A DNA stretch of 64,000 nucleotides from Talpa occidentalis (lineage: Eukaryota > Chordata > Mammalia > Eulipotyphla > Talpidae), in the NCBI RefSeq assembly GCF_014898055.3, contig NW_023603184.1, positions 150,602,149-150,666,148 on the forward strand, read 5' to 3'. A program made the position numbers and the translations under genes. How positions within the stretch are numbered: position 1 is the stretch's first letter; each line of letters starts with the position of its first letter. Under the pieces are notes generated by a model, which made no database searches, was not told the origin of the DNA, and worked only from the letters and a program-made list of their open reading frames with translations. Positions 54,701 through 64,000 of the stretch are shown here, piece after piece.

Positions 54701-57700
54701 CTGGCCCGCGCCCCAGCTCTTGTACGCATAAACAAATAAATCTTTAAAAGAGATGGACCGTCTGGACGGTGATCGCTAAGTAACTCTCCGGTGGAAGGCA
54801 AGGTCACGGCAGGCGGTCATCTGCGGCTGAGTCGCGCGCGTCAAATGAAAGCTTGTTAAAAGCCGGTGCCGGTCACTGATCAACCCACTCCTTGGACTTT
54901 GCCTGTGGCTAATCTCTCCAGTAACACTGAACTTTCCCTGGCTTTAAGCTTGAAACTTGAGTAACATTCAAATGCCAATAAAAAGCATTTGTCTTGCAGA
55001 AGTCCAGGAATATCCCTCAGGGCGACACTGCTCTGGAGGAGGCGGCCTGGCGGGCCTGGAGGCCTCGAATAAACAGAGCCGTGACTTCAAACCCCACGGC
55101 TCGCTGTGTGCTGGGCTGGGGCAGAAATGCCAGGAGGAAAGGCGCGGGAGGCACGGCCCTGCTTCCCCACGGGCCTCGGCCTGTGGCTCCATTGAGAGGA
55201 CGCCCGGGCCGTGAGGGGAGGTCCGCTGTCCAGCTGCCCTCACAGCCTTGCTGGTTTAGAGCGCTCAAGTCCCCGGTGCCCTGTGGACAGCGGCTCCTGC
55301 TGCCTGCTCTGTCCCACGACGGCGACCGGGGCGATGGCCGGGGAGCAGAGCGAGCACATGGAGCAGGGTGTGCGGTGGGGTTCCCGTCAGCAGGATGCAC
55401 TCTCTTCTGGGCCCCGCCCTCGTCTGGACGCAGCGAGTGACCATCGGGCACCCAGACCCAGAGGCCCCTCCCGTCAAGGGCGATCACAGCTGGCGTCGGG
55501 GCTGCGGTCGCCCCTATAAGCCAAGTCCTGACCATGTTTGCCGGAACAGCCCTCACCGGGCAGACCTGCTGGACGATTCCGGTTCCAGGCCTCCCTCTGA
55601 TGAGCTAATAAACTCTTTGTCACCAAGACTGTAATTTCCAGTTAACCACCTCCGCCCGCCCCCAGGAGCAGAGCTATGAGAGCAGATGTGGGAAACGTCT
55701 TATGTAGCTTTACTGTGGGAGACACCCCCCCCACCGCCCCCCGGGAGTAGCTTAAACAGCCTGGGGTTTCTCTCTCCCTCAGGCCAGGGCCCACGCAGTA
55801 TCAAGACACTACCAGGGGCCAGGCACCCCGCTTCTTCTGGCTCCTTCCCCTCATGGCCAAGGCGGCTGCCTCAGCTCCAGCCATCACGTCCGCAGTCCCG
55901 TGGTGGGAAGGAGAGAAGGGGGGAGAAAGGTGCGCCGAGTCCTTTGAGGACACGCTGGAAGCTGCCTGCGTCGCTGTGGTTTCCGGCCCGGGTTGGAGGG
56001 TGGGCCTGCGCCCTGCGCCCACGTCTTTGTCCTGGCGGCTACGCGGTGGAGACGGCCCTGGGCCGGGGAGCGAGGCGAGAGGCACCCTTCTCTGGGGCAC
56101 GCGCTTGTTTTTGTTGGGCCGTGTGGTGTCCTCCAGGGCCGTGACGTCCTCCCTGGGTGGACTTCGGTTGGCTCCAGTGTTGCCCACGCCAAAGAGTGGG
56201 CTGTGGACATGGGTGAGTCGTGTCCACCTGGGGAGACTGGCTGCGCCGTCAGGCCCAGCTGCCCCCTCAGAGTGGCCACACTGTCCCCCCAGCGTCCCCA
56301 CCACGGGAACAGTCTCTCCACGGACACCCTTCTGGCGGCCAGCGCTGGCGAGGTGGCCCCACGGGGCCTGACTTGTTTCTGAGTGGACAAGGGAGGTTTT
56401 GCAAAGCCATGTGCGATTTATGAGACGCGTTTCTGAACCGGGGAGAAGGCCCCAGTGAGCTCGCACGTGAGGAGTGGGGGGCGGTGTGCGCAGGAGAAGG
56501 TGGGCCCCGGGGTGGGCCCTAGGCCGCTGGGGTGGGCCCCAGCCAGTCCGGGCGGGCCCGCCCCGAGGGCACCTGCCGGCCGTCATGATGCAAACGTGCA
56601 GATCCCCTCCCTCCGCCGTCCGGGGCCGGGTGGCGCTGGGCACGCTGCGTCTTTGGAGGCCAGGCAGTGCCTGGGCCCCGGCGCCAGGGGGCACCAGGCC
56701 TGGTGAACAGGAGCCATCCGCTGGTTGTGCTTATTCTGATTGTGCAGCGAGAGCGTAAGCTGGCCAGTCTGTCCTTCCCTGCCCCGCACTGAGGCCCGGG
56801 CATCTCCCCGCACCCGCAGCCTCGGTGAGAGGCGACCACGTCCGGGCCTGTAGCGCCCCACGCAGCCCTGTCCCTCCATCCACTCCAGTTATGGGGCCTT
56901 GGTAGCCCCCATGGGCGCCAACCCCCTCCGCTGCCAGGTCCTCCAGGCGGTGGGTGTCGTGTCCACGCTGGCGGGCAGGCGGTCTTGGAACTGTCTCCTC
57001 ACCCCGCCCCTCGCGTCTGGTGGGCTGGACTCGGTGGAGAGACGCTCAGGAGTTTCCATTCTGGCCCCCAGGTCGGAAGGCCAAGGCCATCATCGCTGCG
57101 GCGCGGGAGAACCTGGCTGCCATGATAGGCGGGGCCCCCCAGGACATCCTCTTCACATCTGGGGGCACCGAGGTAACGTTCCCAAGGGCGCACCCTCGCA
57201 GCCAGCTTCGCAGAAAACCGCAGGTGCCCTCCTCCGGGTGGCGCCAGCAGGCTGTTCTATGAGGTCACGGACAGGGGAGCCGCAGCCAGGCGTGGCCCGG
57301 GGTGGGGGACCCCCACGCCATGTGCAGAGGAACCTGCTTTGCCCTGTCCTTCCGTTGCTCCGGCCGCCCCAGAGTCTCCCCGCGGCTCCCCTGCGGAGCT
57401 GTCTGCCTGGGTGGCAGCTGGAGGGGCGATCACTCGGGCAGTGACGTGTGAATTGACAAGAGGCTCACGGTCGCTGAGGTGGCCCCGGGCCTCTGCTGGC
57501 CAGCGGAGGAGGCCTGCATTGCCTTTCCGGAAGGAGGCCCCGGTCACCCCAGCGGTGTCCGCGTGGACAGCCCCCAGAGCCTGCAGCCAGGCCGTTGGCC
57601 TGACAAGACCGTTGAGCCAAATTATCAGCTCCCAAGGTCAACTATTTGTACGTCCCGGCCACAACTAGGTGTTCCCCAGAGCACCCCAAAATAGCAAATG

Positions 57701-60700
57701 CGTAGGAAATAAATTTGCTTATCAAGGTGCTGTAAGTCCTGTAAAACGGGAGTCAAGCCCTGTCCCGGGAGCCCCCGGGGTGGGGGGTGGATGGGCCCCA
57801 CCCGCCCTGGCTGGAAGCTGGCGTCGGGTCTGCGGGCGCCCCTCAACCTTGGTGGGCTCTGGGGGCCCGGTGGCTGGATGTCTTGGCGGGGACGGGGGCT
57901 GAGCGTCTTCTGTGCTGCGGGCAGGTCGCCCTCCCCGGGCAGCTGGTAAGTGCCGCCCCCACTGTCTCTGCAGTCCAACAACCTGGTCATCCAGTCCATG
58001 GTGCGCTGGTTCCAGGAAAGCCACGCGTCCGGGGGTGCCTCGGCAGCCACACCCCACTTCATTACCTGCTCGGTGGAGCACGACTCCGTGCGCCTGCCCC
58101 TGGAGCGCCTGGCCAAGGCGGGCACGGCGGGTGAGTGCCCAGGCGTGGGGCAGGCGGATCCTCAGCGCCTCGCGGTCACTGCCCTCGCCACGCTCCCTGC
58201 TGGCCCTCGGGAGGCCGCGGCCACACCGGGGTGCTCAGGAGGAGCCAGGGCCAGGGCGGGGCTGGGAGCCCAGAGCTTAGCCAAGTCTCTGACAAGACAA
58301 GGGTCGAGTGGACAGAGCTGCGGGGGCAACCGCATCTGGGCGCCCAGGACGGCTCTCCACCCCAGCCCTCCCGAGGGGCGCCCAGACTCGGGCGGGGGTT
58401 TCGGCTGGAGGGGCTGAGGCCTGAGCCCAGGGTGAGACCCGCCACTTTCAAAAGTGAAACTGTGAGAACCTTTTTGGCCTGGCGGGCACGGCGCGTCTCT
58501 CCAGGAGGGCCCTCAGCAGCGCCTCTCCCCTATGTCCCAGCAACAAGCCGGTGTTTACCAGAGCGCCCCAAAATAGGACACGGTCTGGCCTGAACCTGGA
58601 GGCCTTGCAGGGCGGTGGCAGCGGCCGCCTGCCGCCTGCCCTCCGCCTCGGAGGCTGTGAAACAGCCCCCTGCGCTCCCGCCCCCGCCTGGGCCCAGCGG
58701 CTGGCCTGTGCCCCTCCCACCGCGCGGCCCCTTGCAGGTTTGCAAGCAGCTTGCCCGCGCCGGCCGTGACGTGAGGTCCCGGAAAAGCAGAGCAGAAAGT
58801 CGCGGTCCCGCCTGGCACCCCAGCGGCCACCTGGCCTTCAGCCCGAGCACCTGGGGGTTTTGTTGCCGCTTTAATCGCCCGATGGACATGCACGTCCCGG
58901 CTTCTCTGTGGGGTCCGGGCGGACGCACCAGCTCCGTCCTCTGCTGGCGCATCCTGGCTGCCTGCCCGGCCTCTGGGCCCCGTCCCTCTCCTGGTTGTGT
59001 GCCAGGCCCGCACTGTCCACTCACTGCTCCCCCTTGGACCCCGGGCTTCACCTGCTGCAGCGCGTGCCCCGCCCTGCTGCCCACCCTGCTCCCCGCCCTG
59101 CTTCCGGCCCTGCCCCCCAGCTGCGCCCTGAGCAGCTCGGTGTCCTTTCACTCTGCACGGAGGAGCACCCCCTTTCTGCTCCCTGGGGCGCCTCACATCC
59201 CGCTTGCAGGTGCCACCCGGTCTAGAAACGCCTCTCCCTTCCGTGGGACCTTGGGGAAAGCGGAGGGCCCTTTGCTTTGAACCAGGAGCCTCGATTTCCC
59301 CACATTCCGGGTGCGGCGTGAGGTCAGCAGTGCGGGCCAGTGCCCAGCATGGCGGGTGCCCAGCAGATGTGGGTTGCATGGAAGGCAAGGCCGGGCCCTG
59401 GGGTGCGAGCGTACCTCAGGGCCTGAGGGTCCGCATGGTCCTCGGCCACAGCGCGGAGGTGCCCCAAGAGGCCTTCCCTGCGGGCAGCAGCCGGAACGTC
59501 CAGCGGGTGGGCAAGAAGGGGCGGCGCCTGCTCCTTTCTCATTTCCGGAGCCTTTTCAAGAAGTTGGTTTCTCCACCGCGAGAAACCGCTTTGTGGGGCC
59601 GAGTGGACATGAACCGTGAGGGCCCGGAGACTGACCGTCTGCTTCTGCCGCAGCCGTCACCTTCGTGCCGGTGTCCACGGCGAGCGGACGGGCGGAGGCG
59701 GACGACGTGCTGGCGGCCGTGCGCCCGGCCACGTGCCTGGTGAGCGTCATGCTGGCCAACAACGAGACGGGCGTGGTCATGGTGAGTGGGGCGGGCCGGC
59801 CTCGCCCACGCCCCGCCCGGGCCCCGCACTCACTGCCCGCCCCCGCAGCCGCTGCCCGCCATCAGCCGGCGCGTCCGGAGCCTGAACCAGCAGCGCGCGG
59901 CCGCCGGGCTGCCCCGCGTCTTCGTGCACACGGACGCCGCCCAGGCCCTGGGGAAGCAGCGTGTGGACGTGGCAGATCTGGGGGTGGACTTCCTGACCAT
60001 CGTGGGCCACAAGGTGCGTCCCAGGCAGCAGGGGGAGCCCCGCCCTGCAATGTGGGCGCCAGGGTCACTGACAACAGGGGTCACACGTAGGAAAGGCCCA
60101 GGGCCCCCCCAGCTCACTGTGGGCCGAGCTCAGAGGGATTCGCTGGTCTTCAGGGTGCCCGCCCAGTGCGCCCCTGGGCCCAGCCCCCCGGAGTTAAAGC
60201 TCGGGGACCGTGGGGCTCCCAACTGTCAGGCGCATGGGACGGCCAGGCGGGCCAGGCCATGTGCTGCCTGGGGGTGTTGGGGGACCCCAGGCGTGGGCTC
60301 AGCCAGCGGTGGGGGTCAGGGGCTGCAGGGTCAGGGGCTCCTGGGGTGGGGGTTCGTTTAGCGACTCCCCTTCAGGGTGGCCAGGTGCACACAGAGCCCC
60401 CCGAGCCTTGGCCCCCGTCTGGCGCCCGCCTGGAAGCACAGTGCTCGGAGCCGGTTCCCGTGTGTGCCGAGCCGAGGCCGTGGCACTGGGAACGGGCGTG
60501 GTGTGACGGCGGCCGTGGAGCCACGCGCGGGAACGGCCCACTCTCCCCTTCCACAGATCCCGGCAGAGGGGCCTCCCGCACGGGGCTGGTGCTGCGCCCC
60601 CAGGCCTCGGTCACTCTGCCGAGTCCAGGGAACGAGGGGCCGGGCGGGAGGGCCCCGAAGCGGCTGTGCGTCCAGCGTGCTCCGCTTGGCGCCCGGCCCC

Positions 60701-63700
60701 GTGTCCAGGGGCCCTCGAGGCTCCCCCGAGTAAATCCGCTTCCCTTTCAGTTCTACGGCCCCAGGATCGGGGCACTTTTCGTGCGAGGACTCGGGGAACT
60801 CACCCCGCTGTACCCCATGCTGTTCGGAGGTGGGCAGGAGCAGAGTTTCCGGCCAGGGTAAGGGAGAGGGTGCTCCGGCCCAACCTGCTGGCCGTGCTGC
60901 CCGCGAGGCAGGGGCTTCTGTCTCCGGGCCGTGACCGCGGCCACCGCCAGCTGAGCCCGAGCCGGCCCAGCAGCGCGTCCGCCGGAGGAGGGACCCGCCG
61001 TCTCCTCCCTGCTTCCAAGCAGCTAGTCCGCCGGCTGCCCTGGCCCGCCGCGGGCCAGCGAGGGACGGCCTCGAAAGACAGGCGAGGCCGTGCCCACTTC
61101 TCCAGCCAGCCACAGGGCGCCCACCCCACGCACACACGGGCACACGCCCTGTGATGCCCAAGCCCACCCCAGAGGACTCACGTCTGGCAGTGGAATGGCT
61201 CCAGGCGCAAGTTGGGTGGCGGGGCCGGTGCCGGCTGAGCCCTCCGAGCCGGCCTGGTCTGCGGTGGGGACCAGAGCAGGGGTTCTGGGTCCACCGTCAG
61301 GGGTTTCTCCCAGGTGGGAGAAGGTCCAGGAGAACTGCCCCTGGGGGCGCCCGGCACGTGTTGCCCGGTGGACCGGGCGGGGCTGCGTGGGCCTGGCGGG
61401 CTGAGGCTGGTGTTCGGGGCGGGCTGGGCCCGGGTCTGCTCTTGCTCTGAACGAGGACTGAGGACCCCCGTGTCTTTCAGGACAGAGAACACCCCGATGA
61501 TCGCCGGGCTCGGGAAGGTGAGTGGGGGCGGGGGCGACCCCACTTCTCTCGTCCCACCACCGCTGCCCTCACCCCAGCGTGCTGGGCGCCGGCTGTGCTC
61601 CAGCTCCAGGGAAGGGCTCCGTCCCTCGAGGCGACCCCCGTCTTGTCCGGGTTGTCCCGTGCTCTGGCCCAGGGCTGTGGCTCGGAGCCCGCCGCGTTCC
61701 AGGGTGTGGAGCCCGCGCACACGACCAGGGGCCGCCTGACTCCTGGTCACTGGTTGCTTAGGAAAGACATGACCGAGGCGCGGAGGAGGAACAGGAGGGC
61801 GCGGGCGCAGGGCGGGCTGGGCGTTGCGTTCGCAGGCCCAGGAACCCCACACCCGGACTCCGCAGCTTCGCCTGGCACTTCGCTGGCGCTGACCCCACTG
61901 GGGCGCGGGGCGGGGCGCACAGCGCCAGGCCCCTCATCTGACCGGCCTGCAGGTGGCCGGGACCCGGCCCCAGCGGGAGGACAGCTGTCCTCTGCGGTTC
62001 TCACTGGAGCCCGCGGCGGGCCAGGGGGCGCTGCCCTCCTCCCAGCCGCACTGCCCGAGGGAGCGCCCGTAAACGGAGCGGGGCGCCAAGAAGCCGCTTC
62101 GTGGCCGCTGGCCGGGAGCGCAGGTGCACGTGCTTAGCGGGTCCGAGGGAGGAGCTGTGCTGTGAGTCTCAGATGCGCCGACCGGGGGCAGCCATGGCTC
62201 CTCGTCCACGTCGCATGCAGGACAGCCCCATGGGCCTGAGCAGGGACAGGGTTTGGGGGCCACCTTGACCGAGGCTTGTGACAGGAAGGTGGGGTGCCTG
62301 TTACACCGCAGCTGTGGAGGACGTGTTCCCTTCAGGGTCTGCTCAAAGCCACTTCCTTCAGGCAGTCCTCCAGGCTGCACCCACAGAAGCTTCCTGCCCC
62401 CTTGCTGCCACCCTCCGCCCTTCCCTGCTTGAGCCCCTCCTGTCGCTCTGGAAGTACCACAAGAGCCCGTGCTTGGCCTTGCCAGCCTGGAAGGGGGCAC
62501 AGAGGATGCCCTGGGGGGCGGGTGAGTGAGTGATTCAGTTACTCAGAAGGTTCCAAGCTCTTCGTTCCCAATCAGGCGACCCTCAGACTGCGCCCCGACG
62601 ACAGGCTGCTCGAGGGAGTGCAGCGCCCACCGGGGGCGTGACAGGCGGGTTGTGCCTGGCCAGCTCCGGCCTCCAGGGCTGCCTGTGCCGGCTCCCCCCG
62701 CTCACACTCTCCCTGCTTCCGGGGCCCCACTCCCAGCACCCGCCCCGCCCGGCGCCCCACAGTCTTGTGGACCCTCCCGCTTCCGCCCTCACAGCGACCA
62801 GCAGGCCGTGAGGCAGAGACTGCCCCCCGCCGCTCCTCAAGCCCCGCCTGCACCAAGACGCACCCCCGTCTCGGGCTGCAGGGCCTGTCCACGGCCCACA
62901 CTGCTCCCTGGGGGCTGCCCTGGCTGGCCGTGGTCCCCGCCCCAGTGCTGCCCGTGTGGCGGCCACGTCGTGTTTGCTTCCGGCGCTGGGGTGGGCGCCG
63001 CAAGCTCTGGCGTCACTTTTCGGTCATTTTTGTTGCGTCTCAGCCTGGAAGCGTCCGGGCCCTGACGCACGGGGGCGTCCGCGGTCACTAGGGCCCGCCC
63101 CTCTCCCGCCACCGCCGGCCACATGGCCTCCTGGCCCTCACGCGCGCGTCCACCCCAGGCCGCGGAGCTGGTGACCCGCAACTGCGAGGCGTACGAGGCC
63201 CACATGCGGGACGTCCGCGACTACCTGGAGGAGAGGCTGCAGGTGAGCGCGCAGGGGCGCGGGGCAGCCTGGAGCGGGGCTGCAGGGGAGCAGGCCCCGG
63301 GCGTCCTCTAGCTGACCTTGCTCTCCGAGCAGCCCTGGGGGCCCCGGGTGCTTCTCTGCCGGTGCTGACCTGCACTCCAGTCGGGCCCTCCTTCCCGAGA
63401 AGCCGCAGGCCCCGCGCTGGGGGGGGCCCTGCCCTGAGTGTCCTGCACCTGCAGGTGGAATTTGCTAAGAGGATCCGTCTGAACAGCCGGTTTCCAGGGA
63501 CCGAGCGACTCCCCAACACGTGTAACTTTTCCATCCTGGGACCCCAGCTTCAAGGTGAGGACCATGGGTGGTGGGTCTGGCCGAGCTGCGGGGGGCACGG
63601 GGCCTTGAGCATGGACTGGACGGCCCAGCAGCATCTGCACTGGGGCCCTGGCCAGGCCATGTCCCCCGCCCGCTTTGCCAGCTGCACTCGCTCCGGGCGC

Positions 63701-63892
63701 AGGTCGTGTCCTGCGCAGGGAAGGGGCACAACGGCACTGCAGGGGGGCAGGGCAGGCGGGGGTGGGGGTGGGGCTGGGGCCAGACCCCCCCGGGACACCT
63801 TGCTCTGTCTCTGCAGGCCGCTCGGTGCTGGCCCAGTGCAGGACGCTGCTGGCCAGCGTGGGGGCTGCGTGCCACTCGGACCAGGGGGACCG
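51744..63892 (+). CDS. SCLY: SCLY: selenocysteine lyase (11 coding exons, last exon missing beyond window)
   Basis: SCLY is a cytosolic PLP enzyme of the NifS/cysteine desulfurase fold that splits L-selenocysteine into alanine and selenide, feeding selenium back to selenoprotein synthesis. The coding exons are 51744-51799, 54012-54124, 57072-57172, 57974-58130, 59654-59781, 59849-60013, 60751-60857, 61481-61517, 63159-63242, 63455-63554 and 63817-63892. They join in frame into 374 codons plus two bases. Landmarks are YMDYNATTP after the short N-terminus, SGGTESNN, SVEHDS (Asp127, the human Asp146 tied to selenium preference), [10 protein letters not shown], the PLP lysine in VGHKFYGP (Lys240), FGGGQE, RPGTENTP, and the catalytic cysteine in SVGAACHSD (Cys368; human Cys388). 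No stop or frameshift is seen. The N-terminus and the fourth exon are shorter than in human. The final exon should lie right of 64000. Confidence 0.96.
51800..54011 (+). other. SCLY: SCLY intron 1
   Basis: The first 600 bases are the tail of the CpG island. A SINE follows at about 52562-52822. A C-rich imperfect repeat (GAAGCCCCTCCATGGAG and similar) lies near 53810-53890. No other gene recognised. Confidence 0.5.
52562..52822 (-). repeat. tRNA-derived SINE (copy 8) in SCLY intron 1, antisense
   Basis: Same family read on the minus strand: B-box complement GGGATCGAGCCC at about 52746-52757 and an A/T-rich tail at 52562-52592 (TTTATTTATAAATA on +). No clear target-site duplication found. Confidence 0.85.
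54012..54124 (+). CDS. SCLY: SCLY exon 2
   Basis: The acceptor is TTCTCGCCCCAG and the donor GTAAGA. It codes [19 protein letters not shown], then the region up to NPSSPYPA. Confidence 0.95.
54540..54750 (+). repeat. tRNA-derived SINE (copy 9), degraded, in SCLY intron 2
   Basis: It starts GGGGCCTCCCTGGGGGGGCA and ends GCATAAACAAATAAATCTTT. The middle retains CTGTTCTGCTCCCCACTGTG, but the tRNA-like head is largely lost. It is the most decayed copy in the window. Confidence 0.75.
55366..55660 (+). mobile_element. LTR-like block in SCLY intron 2 (tentative)
   Basis: It contains CCCCTATAAGCCAAGTCCTG (TATA-like, about 55512) followed about 90 bases later by GAGCTAATAAACTCTTTGTC (AATAAA near 55606). 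This spacing is typical of an LTR U3-R-U5. No TG/CA ends with a duplication could be fixed. Confidence 0.3.
57072..57172 (+). CDS. SCLY: SCLY exon 3
   Basis: The acceptor is CTGGCCCCCAG and the donor GTAACG. It codes [18 protein letters not shown], then [16 protein letters not shown], whose SGGTE lies at the PLP phosphate-binding loop. Confidence 0.95.
57974..58130 (+). CDS. SCLY: SCLY exon 4
   Basis: The acceptor is CTGTCTCTGCAG and the donor GTGAGT. It codes [20 protein letters not shown], then [20 protein letters not shown] and onwards. The conserved Asp of EHD is present. The linker before PHFIT is 8 residues shorter than in human. Confidence 0.95.
59654..59781 (+). CDS. SCLY: SCLY exon 5
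   Basis: The acceptor is TTCTGCCGCAG and the donor GTGAGT. It codes [20 protein letters not shown], then [20 protein letters not shown] and VVM. Confidence 0.95.
59849..60013 (+). CDS. SCLY: SCLY exon 6 (PLP lysine)
   Basis: The acceptor is GCCCCCGCAG and the donor GTGCGT. It codes [15 protein letters not shown] through [15 protein letters not shown] to DFLTIVGHK, ending on the Schiff-base lysine. Only a 67-nt intron separates it from exon 5. Confidence 0.95.
60751..60857 (+). CDS. SCLY: SCLY exon 7
   Basis: The acceptor is CTTCCCTTTCAG and the donor GTAAGG. It codes [20 protein letters not shown], then [15 protein letters not shown] and two bases of Gly. Confidence 0.95.
61481..61517 (+). 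CDS. SCLY: SCLY exon 8 (37 nt)
   Basis: The acceptor is GTGTCTTTCAG and the donor GTGAGT. It codes the rest of Gly, then [12 protein letters not shown]. Confidence 0.94.
63159..63242 (+). CDS. SCLY: SCLY exon 9
   Basis: The acceptor is GTCCACCCCAG and the donor GTGAGC. It codes [20 protein letters not shown], then DYLEERLQ, phase 0 at both ends. Confidence 0.95.
63455..63554 (+). CDS. SCLY: SCLY exon 10
   Basis: The acceptor is CCTGCACCTGCAG and the donor GTGAGG. It codes [20 protein letters not shown], then [13 protein letters not shown] and one base. Confidence 0.95.
63817..63892 (+). CDS. SCLY: SCLY exon 11 (catalytic cysteine)
   Basis: The acceptor is CTCTGTCTCTGCAG and the donor GTAAGT at 63893. 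It codes [20 protein letters not shown], then SDQGD and two bases. The Cys in AACHSD is the selenium-attacking residue. Confidence 0.95.
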
Positions 63893-64000
63893 GTAAGTGC
63901 CCACTTTGTCCTGCTCGGGGGCCTGCCTGGGCCGGAGCCTGCACGGAGCAGCCTGACGGGGACTCCGGTGACCAGCGGGTCCAGCGGCAGTGGAGTGGGC
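63893..64000 (+). other. SCLY: SCLY intron 11 (5' part)
   Basis: Sequence after the GTAAGT donor to the window edge. It contains no acceptor followed by the expected C-terminal coding sequence, so the last SCLY exon lies outside. Confidence 0.7.

Larger units (their letters stand above)
54125..63816 (+). other. SCLY: SCLY introns 2-10
   Basis: The introns lie at 54125-57071, 57173-57973, 58131-59653, 59782-59848 (67 nt), 60014-60750, 60858-61480, 61518-63158, 63243-63454 and 63555-63816. They are GC-rich. Apart from the SINE and LTR-like block in intron 2, no repeat or extra gene was recognised. Confidence 0.5.

Noticed and set aside
1..64000. CRISPR arrays, operons, prophage or other bacterial systems
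   Set aside because: Intron-split vertebrate genes and mammalian repeats throughout show a mammalian chromosome. The regular repeats seen are minisatellites and SINEs.

Overview
This is a stretch of a mammalian nuclear chromosome, not a microbial or viral genome. It carries the 3' end of RAMP1, all of UBE2F and most of SCLY, all on the + strand and in the order known from human 2q37.3. The genes are split into short exons with GT-AG introns. The repeats are vertebrate types: L1, MIR, a tRNA-derived SINE with a pol III A/B box, and solo LTRs. The sequence is very GC- and CpG-rich and compact: coding UBE2F spans about 18.6 kb. The SINE starts GGCCTCCCYGGTGGCGCAGC and ends in an (AAAT)n-like tail. 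It is not primate Alu, rodent B1/B2, carnivore CAN or ruminant Bov-tA as I know them. I infer a laurasiatherian (a small-genome bat is one possibility), but I cannot name the species from sequence alone.

Layout: 1-602 is the last RAMP1 intron, 603-858 the last RAMP1 coding exon, and its 3'UTR runs to about 1070. From 1.07 to 20.3 kb is intergenic DNA. It holds one SINE at 2.9 kb, a 31/63-bp minisatellite, two solo LTRs of one family (4.27 and 14.31 kb) plus a fragment, two solo LTRs of a second family (10.87 and 13.31 kb), a 5'-inverted L1 with perfect target-site duplications (7.58-8.52 kb), an old L1 3' end (9.5 kb), a candidate third LTR (16.1 kb), a minus-strand SINE (18.8 kb) and a MIR (19.7 kb). 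A CpG-island promoter at 20.3-21.1 kb starts UBE2F; its first intron opens with a GGGGCC-rich minisatellite. UBE2F coding exons run from 24,202 to 42,764 and assemble without a break into 185 codons.

The 43.3-51.5 kb interval between UBE2F and SCLY contains old L1 pieces and a dense group of SINEs, including a close inverted pair. A second CpG island (50.7-52.4 kb) with three CCAAT boxes is the SCLY promoter. Eleven SCLY coding exons (51,744-63,892) give 374 codons, including the PLP lysine and the catalytic cysteine; the last exon lies beyond the right edge.

The three genes share no pathway. RAMP1 is a GPCR co-receptor, UBE2F is the NEDD8 E2 for CUL5-RBX2, and SCLY recycles selenium from selenocysteine. 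I found no hidden operon-like system or novel protein. The points of most interest are an overlapping upstream ORF at the UBE2F start, the GGGGCC-rich intron repeat, the lineage-specific SINE and the solo LTR pairs. The long ORFs in CpG islands are composition artefacts.
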